Shown one piece after another: positions 34,265 through 46,672 of a DNA stretch of 64,000 nucleotides. The DNA is taken from NCBI GenBank assembly GCA_014529385.2, contig CM043942.1, positions 49,045,274-49,109,273 on the forward strand. The letters run 5' to 3'. Positions within the stretch are counted from its first letter, which is position 1. Each line of letters begins with the position of its first letter. Under the pieces are notes generated by a model. That model saw nothing but the letters and a program-made list of their open reading frames with translations, was not told the DNA's origin and searched no databases. The position numbers and the translations under genes are program-made. This DNA is from Adiantum capillus-veneris (Eukaryota > Streptophyta > Polypodiopsida > Polypodiales > Pteridaceae).

Positions 34265-34378
34265 ACCCCTCAGCACTTAATAATCGCGATGGCATCATAG
34301 TTAATAATCGTTTGCAACATACGTTAATTATCGTTGGTAGCAAGTGTTAATAATCGTTGGCAGCTTTAGTTAATTATC
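34265..34378 (+). repeat. Degenerate tandem array of a 22-29 bp unit
   Basis: The core GTTAATAATCGTT or GTTAATTATC variant occurs five times (about 34277, 34300, 34322, 34348 and 34370), separated by GGCAG/GGTAG-like spacers. It directly precedes the LINE coding region and may be part of its 5' UTR. Confidence 0.65.
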
Positions 34379-34499
34379 ACCCTTGCTCTTTAAGACCTCC
34401 CTTTTGCATGGTACCCCTTTCACACCAGAGCCTTAAAGCCGGGAGTTTGCGGTTGGCCCAATTGTGGAATTGAGCGATTGATAAGCTACTAAAGGTTAT

Positions 34500-36065
34500 A
34501 TGCTAATGGAATTCGACGGTCTCGCCGTAAATGAGGACATTTGCAAATTCTCGCAGATATTAGCGGCAAGGAAAATGTCCGAAACGGAGCTAGCGGTGCC
34601 AATGAATATAGGCGGCGTCTTGGTCTTGAGATCGGAGCATGACACGGAAATGTCAGGCCCCAGCTCGCCAAAGGTATCAACCATGCAAGAGCTCAAAATT
34701 GCTTCGACCGAAAAAGTCCCCTCTGAGGAAACAGGAGTGAAAATGGGCTCAGCACAAGGGTTCAAATTCGAAGTAAAAACCATCAAAGACGGGGTTCCTC
34801 AGGGACCAATCTGTGTGAATGTAAATAAAGCGTCAAGTTCATCGGCTACTTGCAGGCCAGGTATATCGTTTGCTAGCATACTCAAGGGGCCTAACTCTAG
34901 GGATAATGGAAAAAGCTCAGCAGAAGGGATGTCAAGTGCAGGGGATATCAAAAACCTAAAGAATACAAAAGCTAGACTGCAACAAGAGCTCTTGGAAGTC
35001 AACAAGATGCTTGAGTCCGGCCCTAACAACAACAAAAGAACTTGCTCCCATTCAGAACTCAGTGTGCTGGTAGAAGACGGGTTGGTAGATCGAGCCTTCT
35101 CTGCTTTTAAAAATCCCTCCTCCACAGCATGTGGAGGTTGTCGAGGCTATTACTGTAGCGATTCCACCAGCACGGATAAAAAAACAGCTAGCCATCCAAG
35201 CTAAGATGACGCTTGTATTTGGATTCAGTGGAAGAATCCCGAACAGATTTGAGATGATCCAATGGCTGCAAGGCCCTCAAATCCTTGGTCATGGAGGAGC
35301 AGTTGAAAGTACTTCATACCTAGCTAACGGGTTTTGCTCAGTGAGATTCAAAGAGGCCTCTGATGTGGATAAGATCCTCGACAAAGGGCCCCTAGTATTT
35401 AATAGGACTACGGTGTGTGTGGTGCCTTGGGAGCTAGTGTTTCGGCTGAATCTTTGCAAGCGGTTCATCCGGTCTGGGTAGAGTTTGTGGGACTGCCTAG
35501 CTGGCTGTGGGATAATCTCAGGATGCTTGCTAGCCAATTGGGCACTCCCTTATTTATACCTAGTAAGAGAGGGTTTGACAGAACTTCAAACAGGGTTTGT
35601 ATAGGATGGGATTTGTCTAAAACGCCACCTAAAAGCATGGTTATCAATGTCGGAGTTGGGCTTGTTACCATTCCGCTAAACTTTGAAACTTACTTCGGGG
35701 CATGTTTTAAATGCAACAACTTTGGTCACTTTGCCAAGGATTTCCCATTGAATTCTAATGGTACTACAGCTCCGGTAGTACAGGGCCCCAATAAAATGGA
35801 ATCCCCGATGGGAGGGCTTGAGAAGCAGGGAGACAATAATGAAGGGACAAATACAAGGAAGGGTGAAGGAGGGATGGTGTGTGAGAAAATGGATACAAAG
35901 ATGAAGGAAAAGATGATGGAAGAATCGCTTCTCATACAACAAGCTTCTGAAGGTAGAGGAAATATTAATAGGATCATTACTCCTGCTGCTACCCCCAAAT
36001 TTATGACAGTAACAACGGCGATGGCTGTCCAAGTCCCGGGTCTGAAAAGAGCCAAAAGAGTGTAG
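34500..36065 (+). pseudogene. LINE ORF1 (DUF4283-like, CCHC knuckle), frameshifted
   Basis: ORF1 proteins bind the LINE RNA. The ATG at 34500 opens a 234-codon frame with a helical stretch (KNTKARLQQELLEVNKML). The reading then moves to a second frame (from 35131, TLVFGFSGRIPNRFEMIQWL, a DUF4283-like start) and to a third (from 35415, PVWVEFVGLPSWLWD). It ends in a zinc knuckle, CFKCNNFGHFAKDF, whose last Cys is replaced by Phe. At least two frameshifts (about 35150-35200 and 35450) separate the parts. Low-complexity acidic/Lys-rich sequence follows the knuckle. The DUF4283 plus CCHC order is standard for plant LINEs. Confidence 0.7.
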
Positions 36066-36287
36066 GCAGTAGTAAGAGACTCCAAAGTGTTGCAAGTCGT
36101 CAGAACGCTGGAGGTGAAAGGATCTAATGCATCCTCCACCCCTTCAAAATAAGGGGGGTTCATTATCCCTCTGCACAATCCATTTGCAACACTGCAAGAA
36201 AATAAATCCTCTGACTTGGAACCCCCAGATTCTCCTGAGACCAGGGGGGAATGATTCGGATGCTGAAGAATTCGTTCCTCTATCCCA

Positions 36288-39200
36288 ATGAACTCCGTAT
36301 TAATGATGGAGTCTCTCACTATCCAATCTTGGAACGTAAAGGGGTTGAAAACCCAGAAGAAGAGTACTTTTTTTTGGGAGGAAATAAAAAAGGAGAAGAC
36401 AATCAACTTTTGGGCCATTCAGGAACACCATTTAGACGCCCATAGCAAGAGAAAGCAGATGCTAGGAAAGAAACTGGTATTCTATAGAGAAGGAAATAAC
36501 GCCTTCAGTGGCGTCCTTAGCATTGTGGACAGAGAATTGGAGCGGAAGTTGGTTCTTGACCACCCATCCGGCAGGATCCTGCGGATTAGAATCAGATGGG
36601 AAGGGCGTCCCCTCACCATTGTGAATGTGTATAGCTCTTGCAATGCAAAAGATAGAGCCAAACTATGGATGCATGTCAGAGATACCCCTATTGAAGGGAG
36701 TGGTTTTTGGTTGGTGACTTTAACATGGTAGAAAAGATCAAGGATAGAACAGGATCCTCCAATGTGCTGGTGGCTGGCTCAGAAAGGTCTAAATGGAAAA
36801 GTTTGTGCGCAAAGTGGGCAATGATCCACTTATGGGATGTTGGCCCATGGAACAGCACTCTTGGGTTCACCTACACAAGCCTTCAGTATGCCCGCACTGC
36901 CTCCAGACTGAACAGATGCTATTGCTCGCACCAAGCTGACTGGATGCCAACGCTGATGGAAATGAAGGTAGTCCCAACAACAATCCTCTTGGATCACATT
37001 CCTCTGCGCATTCAATTTAAGAAGAATAAAGAGGAGGAGAAGGCCCCAAGAGGTTAAAAAAGAACTGTTGGTAACAGGGGCACCTCTTCAAAGACCCTCT
37101 TTTTAGGAATCTAGCCAAGAAAGCACTGGGTAAGCTAAAAAAATATGTCGACCTCAACAAGCACAATGCGTGGGACCTCTTTTCTCGGAGGATCCAGAGA
37201 AAGCAATCAACCTCAGGCCCCCAAATCAAGAAAGCTAGGGAGGATCACCTGTTGCATCTTTCAGTGGAGGTACAATTGCTTACCACTATAAAATGGGCAG
37301 ACTACTGAGGGCAAACACAAACGATGGTTTGAAGCCAAATCGAACCTCGCTAATGAGTAGATAGAAGATATAAAAAAGGCTAGACTTCTCTCTAGGGAGA
37401 TTTATTTGCAACCGGAAGCCTCCAATCAAGCTCATTTTTTTAGGGCTCTAAAAAAATCAAGAAGAGCCAGGGCCACGTCCGCTCGTTCGATGATGAGAAA
37501 GGGACAGCAGTTCATAACCAGGATGAAATGGCTGGTATGATGCTAGCTATCTCAGTCAAATCATTGGACGGCTGGAGACCCAGTCCCAAGAAGTGGAGGA
37601 AGCCAGAGGGACCTTACTACAGAGTGTTAAAAAGGAAATTCCCCACTCAGAAGCTAATAACTTGGAATGGGCATTTTCTGAAGACGAATGTTCACTAGCA
37701 TTGCAAGCCCTTGGCAAGGAAAAGTTCCCTGGTCGGGATGGGATGATAGTGGAATTCTATGCAGAATTTTGGGATGATCTCAAGGCCCCAATCACAAGTT
37801 TGGTTAATAAAGCCATGTTCGATGGGTCGTTGGAGACAAGTGTGAAGAGAGCGCTTATCAAGCCCATCCCAAAACAGATCTACTGCTCTAAACTACAACA
37901 TTGGCGCCCTATAATGATGATGTCGGTGGCCTACAAAATTATAGCTAAAGCAGCGGCCCTCAGACTAGCCCCCTTACTAACCAAGATCATCTCCCCCCAT
38001 CAACATGGTTTCATTAAAGGAAGGTCCATATACGATAACATATTGGCAGCAATGGTGGGCATAGAGTACGCAACTGTCACAAAGCAGGAGTGCATTCTAA
38101 TGCAGTTGGACCTGGACAAGGCCTATGACACAATAACATGGACATATATAGAAGCCATCATGGAAGCTCTAGGGTTTGGGCCGCGCCTCTGTTGGATGGT
38201 TCGTGTAATGGGGGCTGGAAGCTAGTCAGAGCTCCTATTTAACGGTAGAATTGTGGGCTCTTTTGAGGTTAAAAGTTCTATTAAACAGGGATGCCCTCTT
38301 GCCCCCCTACTTTTCGCCATAGGATCACATCCTCTAATCACGACGCTCGAAGCTAGTGCTGAGCGCGGGGAGGTGCAAGGCCTTGTTTTACTAGGAAATA
38401 GACAACTCCTGGCAAAAATTTTTGCAGATGATTGTCTCCTCTTCTTGAAGGCATGCCCCTAGGTCATCAAAAAAGCTCTGGAGATTGTACAAATGTTCTT
38501 GGTAGCTTCGATGTCCCAGTGTAATATAGAGAAGTCAAGGATGATTTCCCTATCAGAAAATGACTCATTTGATCCTTCTGTCTGATCAGGGGAGATTGTC
38601 ACAAAAGGAAAGATCCTTAGACATCTGGGAGCCCCTTGGGGGTGGATGTAACTCACAAGCAAAGATTCGAGTGGGTGCTTGAAAAAATCAAAACAAAAAT
38701 GAGTAGGTGGGAGTATGCTCTTCTCCCATTCCCAAGTCGGAAAAAAGTGATGAATGCCTTCATGATGCCTTATATTGCCTTCACTAGCCCGCTTCTCAAG
38801 ATGGCTAAGTGTCACTGGAAAGAGTTCTTAAAACCAGTAAAAACATTTTTATGGAAAAATAACACGAAATCTTCCAGGCCATGCCAATGGGCCAGTTGGG
38901 AGTCTGTTGCTTGGCTGGGGAATCAAGGAGGCCTCGGGCTTCTTAACCATGTGACCCATGCAGAAGCTTGTTGCGCCAAATTTGTGGTTTCCTTGGCTAA
39001 ACAGGATCAAGTTTGGGCAGTTATGATCAGAGATATGATAGAAGCAACTAAACTTGGCTTGAAGGGAGGAAAGTGGAGAGGGGTGGAGATTCATGACATG
39101 CTGCTTGCCCCTGCGTGGTCTACCTTAAGACTGGGGGGCAGCTCAAGAGAATTGGTAAGAAAATCCAATAGAGTAGCAGGAGTCTTAAAGTGGTCTACCT

Positions 39201-40260
39201 TAAGACTGGGGGGCAGCTCAGGAGAATTGGTAAGAAAATCCAATAGAGTAGCATGAGTCTTAAAGTGGGGGGAAGAAGACTGGGGGGCAGCTCAGGAGAA
39301 TTGGTAAGAAAATCCAATAGAGTAGCAGGAGTCTTAAAGTGGGGGGAAGAAGCCAGATACTTCAACAACTCCATCTTACATTGGTCCCCCTGGCTCTCCA
39401 AAGTTGTAGATCCTCCACAAAATCCCTATTGGATTGAGACAGCAAGGAAGTTGAATAATAAGGGTCTGATCCGACTTGAGCACTTCTGGGACAATGCCAA
39501 CAAGAGTTGGAAAACCATTGACCTTATGATTTCTCAGTACCAACTCAATAGCTTGGAGGTCTTGCTTGTCCACAAAGTGATGAAAGAACTTGACAATCTA
39601 GTGATGCCAAAATCTATGACTCGGAGTTGGACTGGAAAGCCTGGAAATGGCCTGGAAGCAGTCTCTAGTGGAGACCCCATAATAAAATCATTTATCAGAC
39701 AATGATGCAAAATAAGAATTGGTCTAGCCCCCTTAATAAGATATGGAAAAAGCAATGGCCGGAGGAAAGGTGGGAACATGTAATGGAGAACATATGGAAG
39801 CCAAAGGTTCCACAATACATGAAGGTTTTCTTATGGAAGGTTATTTGGGGTGCTCTACCGACGGGGGTGAAGATTCAGGAGAGAGGGATTGGGTTAGATC
39901 GATGCTTGGGGTGCAGGTTGACTAGTGAAGATCTGGCCCACCTTTTGATGGACTGCCCAGCTATAAAAGGCCTCGCAGGGAAAGTATGCAAGTGGGTCCA
40001 GAGAACATGGAAAATTAGTTTTTTCAAGACTGACCTATGCTTTGGAGGTAAAAACTCAGGTAGTCCTCGTCAGCACTCAGATTGTTAGATACTTCTTCTT
40101 TCATAATGTATGGCAAACAAGGAACTGCCGTGTGTTTGAAGGAGGATTTGACATGGCAAGCTTTGCAGAAATTATACAGGAAAGCAAAGCGCTAATATGG
40201 GCACTCGGGCGCAAGCATCAGTCGGAGGAGTGGTCTAGGACTACTTGTGCCTTGCTGTAA
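36288..40260 (+). pseudogene. LINE ORF2: endonuclease, reverse transcriptase, zf-RVT; disrupted
   Basis: Endonuclease motifs appear in order: WNVKGL at about 36330, QEHHLD at 36420, GDFNM at 36710 (after a frameshift) and LDHIPL near 36990. Reverse transcriptase (37593-38460) shows GRDGM, then HWRPIMMMSVAYKIIAKA, then QHGFIKGRSIYDNI, then LDLDKAYDTI, a stop at 38223, then IKQGCPLAPLLFA and the catalytic FADD at about 38427. The tail (39702-40088) has the zinc-binding region of plant reverse transcriptases: PQYMKVFLWKVIWGALPTG followed by CLGC and the LMDC motif. Breaks occur near 36700, 37060-37590 (several stops), 38223, 38460-38640, 39255 and 40080. A 74-bp unit is present three times at 39119-39342. 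The enzyme is not functional. Confidence 0.8.
39119..39342 (+). repeat. 74-bp tandem triplication inside LINE ORF2
   Basis: Units at 39119-39192, 39194-39268 and 39277-39342 (partial) share AGACTGGGGGGCAGCTCA and AATCCAATAGAGTAGCA. The first two keep frame, and the third junction changes it. Confidence 0.85.
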
Positions 40261-40440
40261 GTAGACGGAATACCGGGGGCAAACCTTGGCCATCGGTAGG
40301 AGTGGCTGCCCTTATAGCCGTTGTAATTATGATTCCTGGATGTTGTCATGGCTTAACATGAGCATGACAAAACCTTGTAATTTTTTCGGCTGCTCAATAT
40401 AATTCACTCACAATTGTGAGTTTTGCAAAAAAAAAAAAAT

Positions 40441-40795
40441 AAAAAAAAATCAATAAAAGAACCACTTGTTTGCTATCTGACAATCTGGCATGATTCAGGC
40501 TTATCTCTGCCCGAATCTTAGCTGATTGCCATGATCACAACTACCTACGATTGTAACCAAGCAATATAAGCATTTCAAACACTTGAAACGTTGTCCAATC
40601 TTTGATAAATATGTGGAATCAATGCACAAACATTTGTTTGTAGATTTCGTATACGCACTTTGATTGAAGATATACCTTGCTACTCAAGAAAAAGGTTCGA
40701 AAAAGAGCACAACTCTGTCATAGCAACAATAAAGACTTCAAAGAAGCTGACATGAAATTCAGAGTGGTGATTATTCCTCACAGAGTGTCGGGTGC
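40441..40795. other. LINE tail and spacer
   Basis: The A-rich tail is followed by unique-looking AT-rich sequence up to the PPR fragment. No gene is seen. Confidence 0.4.
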
Positions 40796-41283
40796 CTACT
40801 CCGCACGCTTACTCACACCCGCAAGAAAACTTTCGGTTTTTATCCCTAAGCTTTGTGTTGCTCCTTCTGAAGGCTCGCTAACACCTGCAAGAAAGCTCTC
40901 TGCTTGAATTCCTAATACCTCATCAGATGGGGTGAGACCTTGGGCAATCATCCGATCTCGCATGGACTGAGCCTCCTCACGATCCTTGCCATCCAGCAGG
41001 GAAACAATCATTAGCTCGTAAGCTGAAGCATTAATCTCAACCTCCTCAGCGAGAAGAGCCTTCGCCTTATCAACGAAACCTGCTCTAGCATCCACTGAAA
41101 AAAGACTAGTGTAAGCTTTGCAATCCGGAACATCGACTTTCTCTTTGAGGTTCTTGAAAAGAGTTTCTGCCTCCTCAACCAAGCACAGCTTTCCAAACCA
41201 TCCAATTAGCGTCATCAGAGTCTCCACCCCGGGCCTTATCGCCATGGTTTCTAGCTTTAGCAGCACATCTACCGCCCTTTGAA
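40796..41283 (-). pseudogene. PPR-protein C-terminal fragment, second copy
   Basis: The minus strand encodes 156 residues closely related to the PPR fragment at 15.3-16.3 kb (LETMAIRPGVETLMTLIGWF, then LVEEAETLFKNLKEK, CKAYTSLFSVDARAGFVDKA, and MRDRMIAQGLTPSDEV). The tail repeats FLAGVS units. Here the Leu codon that is TAG in the other copy is intact, so this fragment is open throughout. It is cut off upstream at 41283, where unrelated sequence starts. It probably represents gene capture by a mobile element or segmental duplication of a PPR gene located elsewhere. The PPR family acts on chloroplast or mitochondrial RNA. Confidence 0.75.
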
Positions 41284-41640
41284 ACTAGGCTTAGCTTTCG
41301 TTCCCACCATGCACGTTTGGTACGGTGTTGTGCCATGTGGCGGCCCAAAGTTCATATGTGTGGCCCTAGGCATAGTAGACGTCGGATGTGACATGCTAAT
41401 GCTAGCCCGTGGAAATAAGAGCTTGGGTGTTGTGTTTGTGGAGCATAGGTTGTTGAAACAATGGGAGAGGTAGTATCTACATGAGTACGAGGACCTATAC
41501 AGTGTATACGATTGGTACACACTTGTAGGTACTGTTGCAGGCATTGAGCTACCATGTAGCGGTGCTTTACGAAAAAATGAGATCCATGGCATGTTTCTTT
41601 GCATGTCTATCATTGGGGTAGGCATGGTAGCTGTGGTGAC
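41284..41640 (-). repeat. Partial tandem copy of the interrupted ORF
   Basis: This is a duplicate of the stretch at about 41660-41910, with shared PLHGSSMPATVPTSVYQ coding on the minus strand. It carries frame changes and is less intact than its neighbour. Confidence 0.7.
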
Positions 41641-42085
41641 ATCAAGGGAAAGATGCTAATGCTAGCTGGTATGGTCCCATGGAAAAAAGAGCTTGGGTGT
41701 TGTGGTTGTGGAGCATAGGTTGTTGAAACAATGGGAGGGGTAGGAACTACATGAGTACGAGGACCTATAGGTGTATACAATTGGTACACACTTGTAGGTA
41801 CTGTTGCAGGCATTGAGCTACCATGTAGCGGTGCTTTACTAACAAATGAGGTCCATGGCGTGTTTCTTGGCATGTTTATCATTGGGGTAGGCATGATAGC
41901 CGTGGTTTCATCAAGGGAAAGATGAGCTAGACTTAGAAAGGTAAAGCTATCACTTGTGGGCTTAGATTGCACTGAGACCCCTAGAGAAACAACATATGGA
42001 GGATCCATTGATCTTACCAAGGGAGTCTCCATTTGCGATAAGGTTGGTTGTTTAGCCTTCCTTGTATCCAAGAATCTCATGAGAC
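41610..42085 (-). pseudogene. C-terminal half of an unknown ORF split by the copia insertion
   Basis: The minus-strand frame here continues in phase with 47602-47258 once the copia element and one copy of the GAGAC target duplication are removed, giving a single open frame of about 270 codons. This half is Pro/Thr/Ser-rich (for example MPATVPTSVYQLYT and QPQHPSSFFHG). No domain is recognised. It may be a gag-like or species-specific repeat-encoded protein. The half is partially duplicated downstream at 41284-41640. Confidence 0.6.
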
Positions 42086-42312
42086 TGTTGGAATTAGGGT
42101 TGCAGAGAAACACACACAGCTTGGGAGAGACGAAGGAAGCTCAAGGCACACAATAGAGAGTGTGTTACTTAGTGTGCAATGAAAAAATTGATAGCCCTAG
42201 ATTGATGGGCGTATATACAATGCATGGGGGAAAAAAACCTCCTAAAGAGGAAAAAAATGCCCGGCGGTCCTAGTGTGTTCACACACATCACTACCACATG
42301 TATAAGGTAACA
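42086..42312 (-). repeat. Copia 3' LTR
   Basis: The downstream LTR by orientation, adjacent to the minus-strand polypurine tract. Confidence 0.95.
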
Positions 42313-42399
42313 AATCCCCCCTGGAGTGATGCGGTGAACGAGAGTTGGCACATGAGTAAAGGAAGTGCCATGCCCTGAGGACAGGATCAATCCACAAAG

Positions 42400-45324
42400 G
42401 GGAGTAAGCCCAAAGATTTGTGGAAAGCTTCAAGCTTCTCACGAGACAATTCCTTTGTGAAAAGATCTGCAAGGTTGTCCTGTGTTGGCACATAAGCCAA
42501 GCTGATCTCTCCTGCTGAGAGCCTCTCCCTGACATAGTGGTAATGCACCTCAATGTGCTTTGTGCGAGCATGAAAAACTGGTTTCCTCGCAAACTGCCAA
42601 TGCGCTCTGACTGTCAGTGTAGATAGTGTTGGCAGTGTCCTGTCCAACACCCAAATCAGCCATAAGGCGTATGAGCCATACACACTCAACCATAGCTATG
42701 AAGACTGCCCTATACTCAGCCTCACAACTCAAAGTGGCCACAGTAGGTTGCTTCTTGCTCAACCATGATATACATGAACTGCCAAGCATGAAACAAAAAC
42801 TACTTGTGGACACTCGCGTGTCAAAACAACCAGCCCAATCTGAGTCCGAAAAAGCATGTAAGTCTAGCGGCAATGATCCCCCCTTGGGATAAAAAAAGCC
42901 AAGATGTAAAGTGCCACTAAGGTAGTGGAAAATCCTCTTGACAGCGTGCCAATGCTTAGACCCTGGGCTATGCATAAATCTGCTGACCTGTGAGACTGCA
43001 AACTGAATATCTGGCCTCGTGTTGCATACATAAATGAGGTAGCCAACAGGAGTTTGGTAAAGAGTGACATCAGCAGGATCACCAGCATCATGTAGACTCA
43101 ACTTCAAACCTGTTTCCATGGGAGTGGCAATAGGTTTGCAATCCTCAAGTCCAAACTTACATAGCAATGTCTCTTTGTAACTTTTCTGACACAAGGCAAT
43201 ACCACCATCACACTGCTTAAATTGTATACCCAAGTAATGATGCAACAGCCCCAAATCTTTCATCTTGAAAGTAGCATTCAAATCAGCCTTAAATTCAGAA
43301 ATATGTCTCTCATTTGGTCCAGTGATCATCAAATCATCAACATAAAGAACCACAATGAGAAATACATCATCCTCACGCTTTACATACAATGTGCTTTCTG
43401 TTGGACTGTTACGAAAGCCTCGTTTAACCAAATGAGTGTCAGCTTTCTCATACCAAGCACGAGGAGATTGCTTCAACCCATACAAAGCCTTCTTACATCT
43501 GCACACTTTGTCCTCTTGTCCTTTTATGACAAAACCGCGAGGCTGCGTTACATAGACTTCCTCAAATATGTCACCATTCAAGAAAGCAGTAACAATGTCT
43601 GATTGATGTACATCCCAACCAAATGAGTTGCCAATGCACATAGAAAACGCATAGTAGTCATACGATAAGTGGGATAAAAAGTCTCTTCATAATCAATGCC
43701 TTTTTGATGTGCATAACCCTTTGCAACAAGTCGAGCCTTATGGCGATCGATCTCACCATCCGGCTTGCGTTTTAACTTGTAAACCCACTTCGTACCAATG
43801 GCCTTTTTGCCAGGAGGCAAATCACATAAAGTCCATGTGTCATTTTTTATAAGTGCATCATATTCTGATTGCATGGCAGCCATCCAATTTTTTGAATTTT
43901 GTGCTTCATCAAAAGACAGAAGCTCCTCAACATCATGTAAACTAGACACAACCAAAGCATAACAATCTGATGCATAAGATGCATGGCGAGAGCCTGAACG
44001 AGTACGAATAGACAAAGGTGCATCCAATTTACTATCACGCAAAGTGTGCACCAGCCATTTTGGCATACCTCTAGCCTGCTCATTTTCAGTCGTTTCCTCA
44101 TCAAGTACATCATGTACATCTGCATCAGTAATAGGCTGATCTGTAACATTTTTAGAAACCCCCATAGGCTGTACATTTGCCTCATTGGAACTTACATTCG
44201 TATTTCTACCACTGAAAAGAGGCAACAAAGTGTCATAAATGTCCCGTGAGCTTACATTACTGTCTCTAGTACATGACAATAAGTGCTGAACAGAATCTTC
44301 CACAAACACTACATCCCGAGAAACCAGAATACGTTTTGTGTGCGGATGATACAACCTGTAACCTTTGCTTTCAGCACTATAACCAACAAAAATACATTTG
44401 ACAGCCTTATCATCCAATTTTCTGCGCTGCACTTGTGGCACCAAAGCATATGCCAAACAGCCAAAAACACGCATGTGCTCAATAGAAGGCTTTCTATCAT
44501 GCCATGCTTCATATGGAGTAATAGACTGCAAAGATTTTGTAGGAAACCTGTTAAGTACATAAGTGGCACACATGATGGCCTCAAGCCAAAAAGAATGCGG
44601 CAAAGCTTGACTTTTGACCATACATTGTGCCATTTCCGTCAGTGACCTGTTTTCCCTCTCAGCAACACCATTTTGCTGAGGTGTATAAGGCACTGTACAT
44701 TGGTGTTTTATCCCACGACTAGCCAGAAATGCATTAAATTCATGAGACATATACTCCCCCCCTCGATCTGAACGGAGGGTGCCCATAGTACATTTCGAGA
44801 CATTTTCAGCCATAGCCAGAAATTGTTTGAAGCACATAAAAACTTTGGAGTTCGCTTTAAGTGGAAATACCCATGCATGCCTGGAGTAATCATCAATGAA
44901 AGTCACGAAGTATAGGTAATTGCCCAAGGACGGAGTTTGCATGGGCCCACAAACATCACTATGCACAAGCTACAACCTGCATGTGGCCGAACTAAACCAT
45001 CCTTTGGAAATTTAGAACGCTGCATCTTACCCAAAATACAGCCTTCACAAACATGTTTGACAGGTGCTTCAAGAGGCGGCAAAGAAGCAACCATATTAGA
45101 TTTCTGCAAACACAGCAAACTGGCAAAATTCGGATGACCAAAACGAGCATGCCAAAGTTTTGCATCTGAAATAGCCCTTGAATCTGCAACAGCATTTGCA
45201 AAATTTTGTCCACACTTGTCATACAAAGTGAGCTTATACAGCCCACGGCACAAAAGCCCAGATGCAACAATTTCATCACCAAAACTGAGATCATGAACTG
45301 TATATCTGTCATCCACAAATTTGA
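42400..45324 (-). pseudogene. Copia integrase, reverse transcriptase and RNase H region, frameshifted
   Basis: The integrase N-terminal HHCC part has LWHARFGHPNFASL and CEGCILGKM (about 45040-45160). The catalytic core begins HSDVCGPMQTPS, then FVTFIDDYSRHAW (near 44900), after a one-base frameshift near 44965. Reverse transcriptase starts IGTKWVYKLKRKPDG (near 43780), shifts frame near 43625, and contains the catalytic YVDDLMITG near 43340. RNase H shows the TDSQSALAV motif near 42610. The last shift is near 42600, before the C-terminal VPTQDNLADLFTKEL. All functional blocks are present, so the element was complete when it inserted. Confidence 0.9.
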
Positions 45325-46672
45325 CTAGAAGTCCAAGTCTAGCCAGTGCGGATACAGACAAGAGATTCTTCTTGATCCCAGGTACATAAAGTGCATCAAC
45401 AAGTGTGAAAGAACTGCCATTAGCAGCAGTAAGCACAACCTTTCCAACTCCCTGAACTGGATAAGAGGCGTTGTTGGTACAAGTGACTGAATTCCCATGA
45501 GGGACAGACTCAAGAGAGGTAACCAATTCACGATGTGAGGTAATGTGCTTTGTAGCACCACTGTCGAAATACCACACATGTGAATCTGCAGCAACTGACA
45601 AGCATGCATCATGGACAGAAGGATTGTAAGTGCACTCTGCGCTAAAAGCCCATTCTGCATCAACATCAGCATTACAGTCTCCTTTCACAGAAGACTCAAC
45701 AATGGCTGCATTTGTAGTGGAACCAGCATTTGCAGTGGAACCACCCTCTTTCTTCTTAGCCTCTTTGGCCTTCAACTTAGGACACGACTTGATCAAGTGA
45801 TCATTGGCTTTATAATAATGGCAACGCATCTTCTTTTTGCCCTTATCACCAGAATTTCCAGACGAATTGCTGCCAGCAGAAGCATTAGGAACATAATTTT
45901 TTCCACTCGCAGCAGAACCATAAGAAGTGGTTGCATTGCTGTTACCACCCTTTCTTTGAGAAGCAATAAAAGCCTGTTCAACTGCATGCTGCCTAGTCCT
46001 GTTTTTTCTGGAAAGTGACTCTTGCAACAGCAATGTGCATAATGCATCAAACTTGACAACTTCTGGATTTCCTTGGGTCATAAGTCTCCAAGTACTAGCA
46101 AAATTCTGGTAAGAATCTGGTAAGGCATCAAGAACAGTTTGCACAAGGGAACTGTCTGAAATGACTTCTGCTGCAGAAATAAGTTGCTCATTGATATCCT
46201 TGACACTAGCAAGGAAAGTGTCCATATCATCTTCCTCATGCATAATCTTCGACTCCAGCTCTTTACGCAGCAAAGCAATTTTAGCCTCATTGCGGCTTGC
46301 ATAAAGACCTGCTAGAATATCCCAAGCCTGTTTTGCAGATTTTGTTGAACGGATGTGAGGAACAATGGTGCGCTTCACAGACAACGCAATCAATGCATGA
46401 GCCTACGCATCCTTAACATCCCAACGAGCTTCTTCTGCCGTAGGCAAAACAACTCTAACAGCTGCAATCCTTGCAGCAAGACCTGCAACATCCTCAACAT
46501 CGCCTACATCCTCAAAACCAGGACGTACATCAATGCCCTGCACAATGTTCCAGACACCCTTTGACACAAGAACATGTTGCATCATATAAGCCCACATAGG
46601 GTAGTTGTCCCCATCCAACCTGTCCTCAACAGCAAACATCTTGAACACATCTGTGTTGTTGTTGTCAGCCAT
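45325..46672 (-). pseudogene. Copia gag and protease region, with one stop
   Basis: The ATG at 46672 opens MADNNNTDVF, followed by the copia gag core (LDGDNYPMWAYMMQHVL, then AKQAWDILAGLY). A TAG at 46403-46405 interrupts the frame after WDVKDA, and the frame is open again on the other side. The zinc knuckle (CHYYKANDHLIKSCP) has Tyr in place of the second Cys. The aspartic protease signature WYFDSGATKHIT lies at about 45560-45590. Gag forms the particle, and the protease processes the polyprotein. Gag and pol were probably in one frame, as usual for copia. Confidence 0.85.

Larger units (their letters stand above)
34440..40440 (+). mobile_element. Near full-length but decayed LINE (non-LTR retrotransposon)
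   Basis: It has an ORF1 region (34500-36065), an ORF2 region with endonuclease, reverse transcriptase and C-terminal zinc region (36288-40260), and a 3' UTR ending CTCACAATTGTGAG, TTTTGC, then an A-rich tail from 40437. The domain order is that of plant L1-type LINEs. The 5' end and target duplication were not resolved. The same 3' end recurs at 14950-15000 and, in reverse, at 30135, so this family has been active several times locally. Confidence 0.8.

Noticed and set aside
42550..44966. Several independent small genes on the plus strand within the copia region
   Set aside because: They are antisense shadows of copia integrase and reverse transcriptase.
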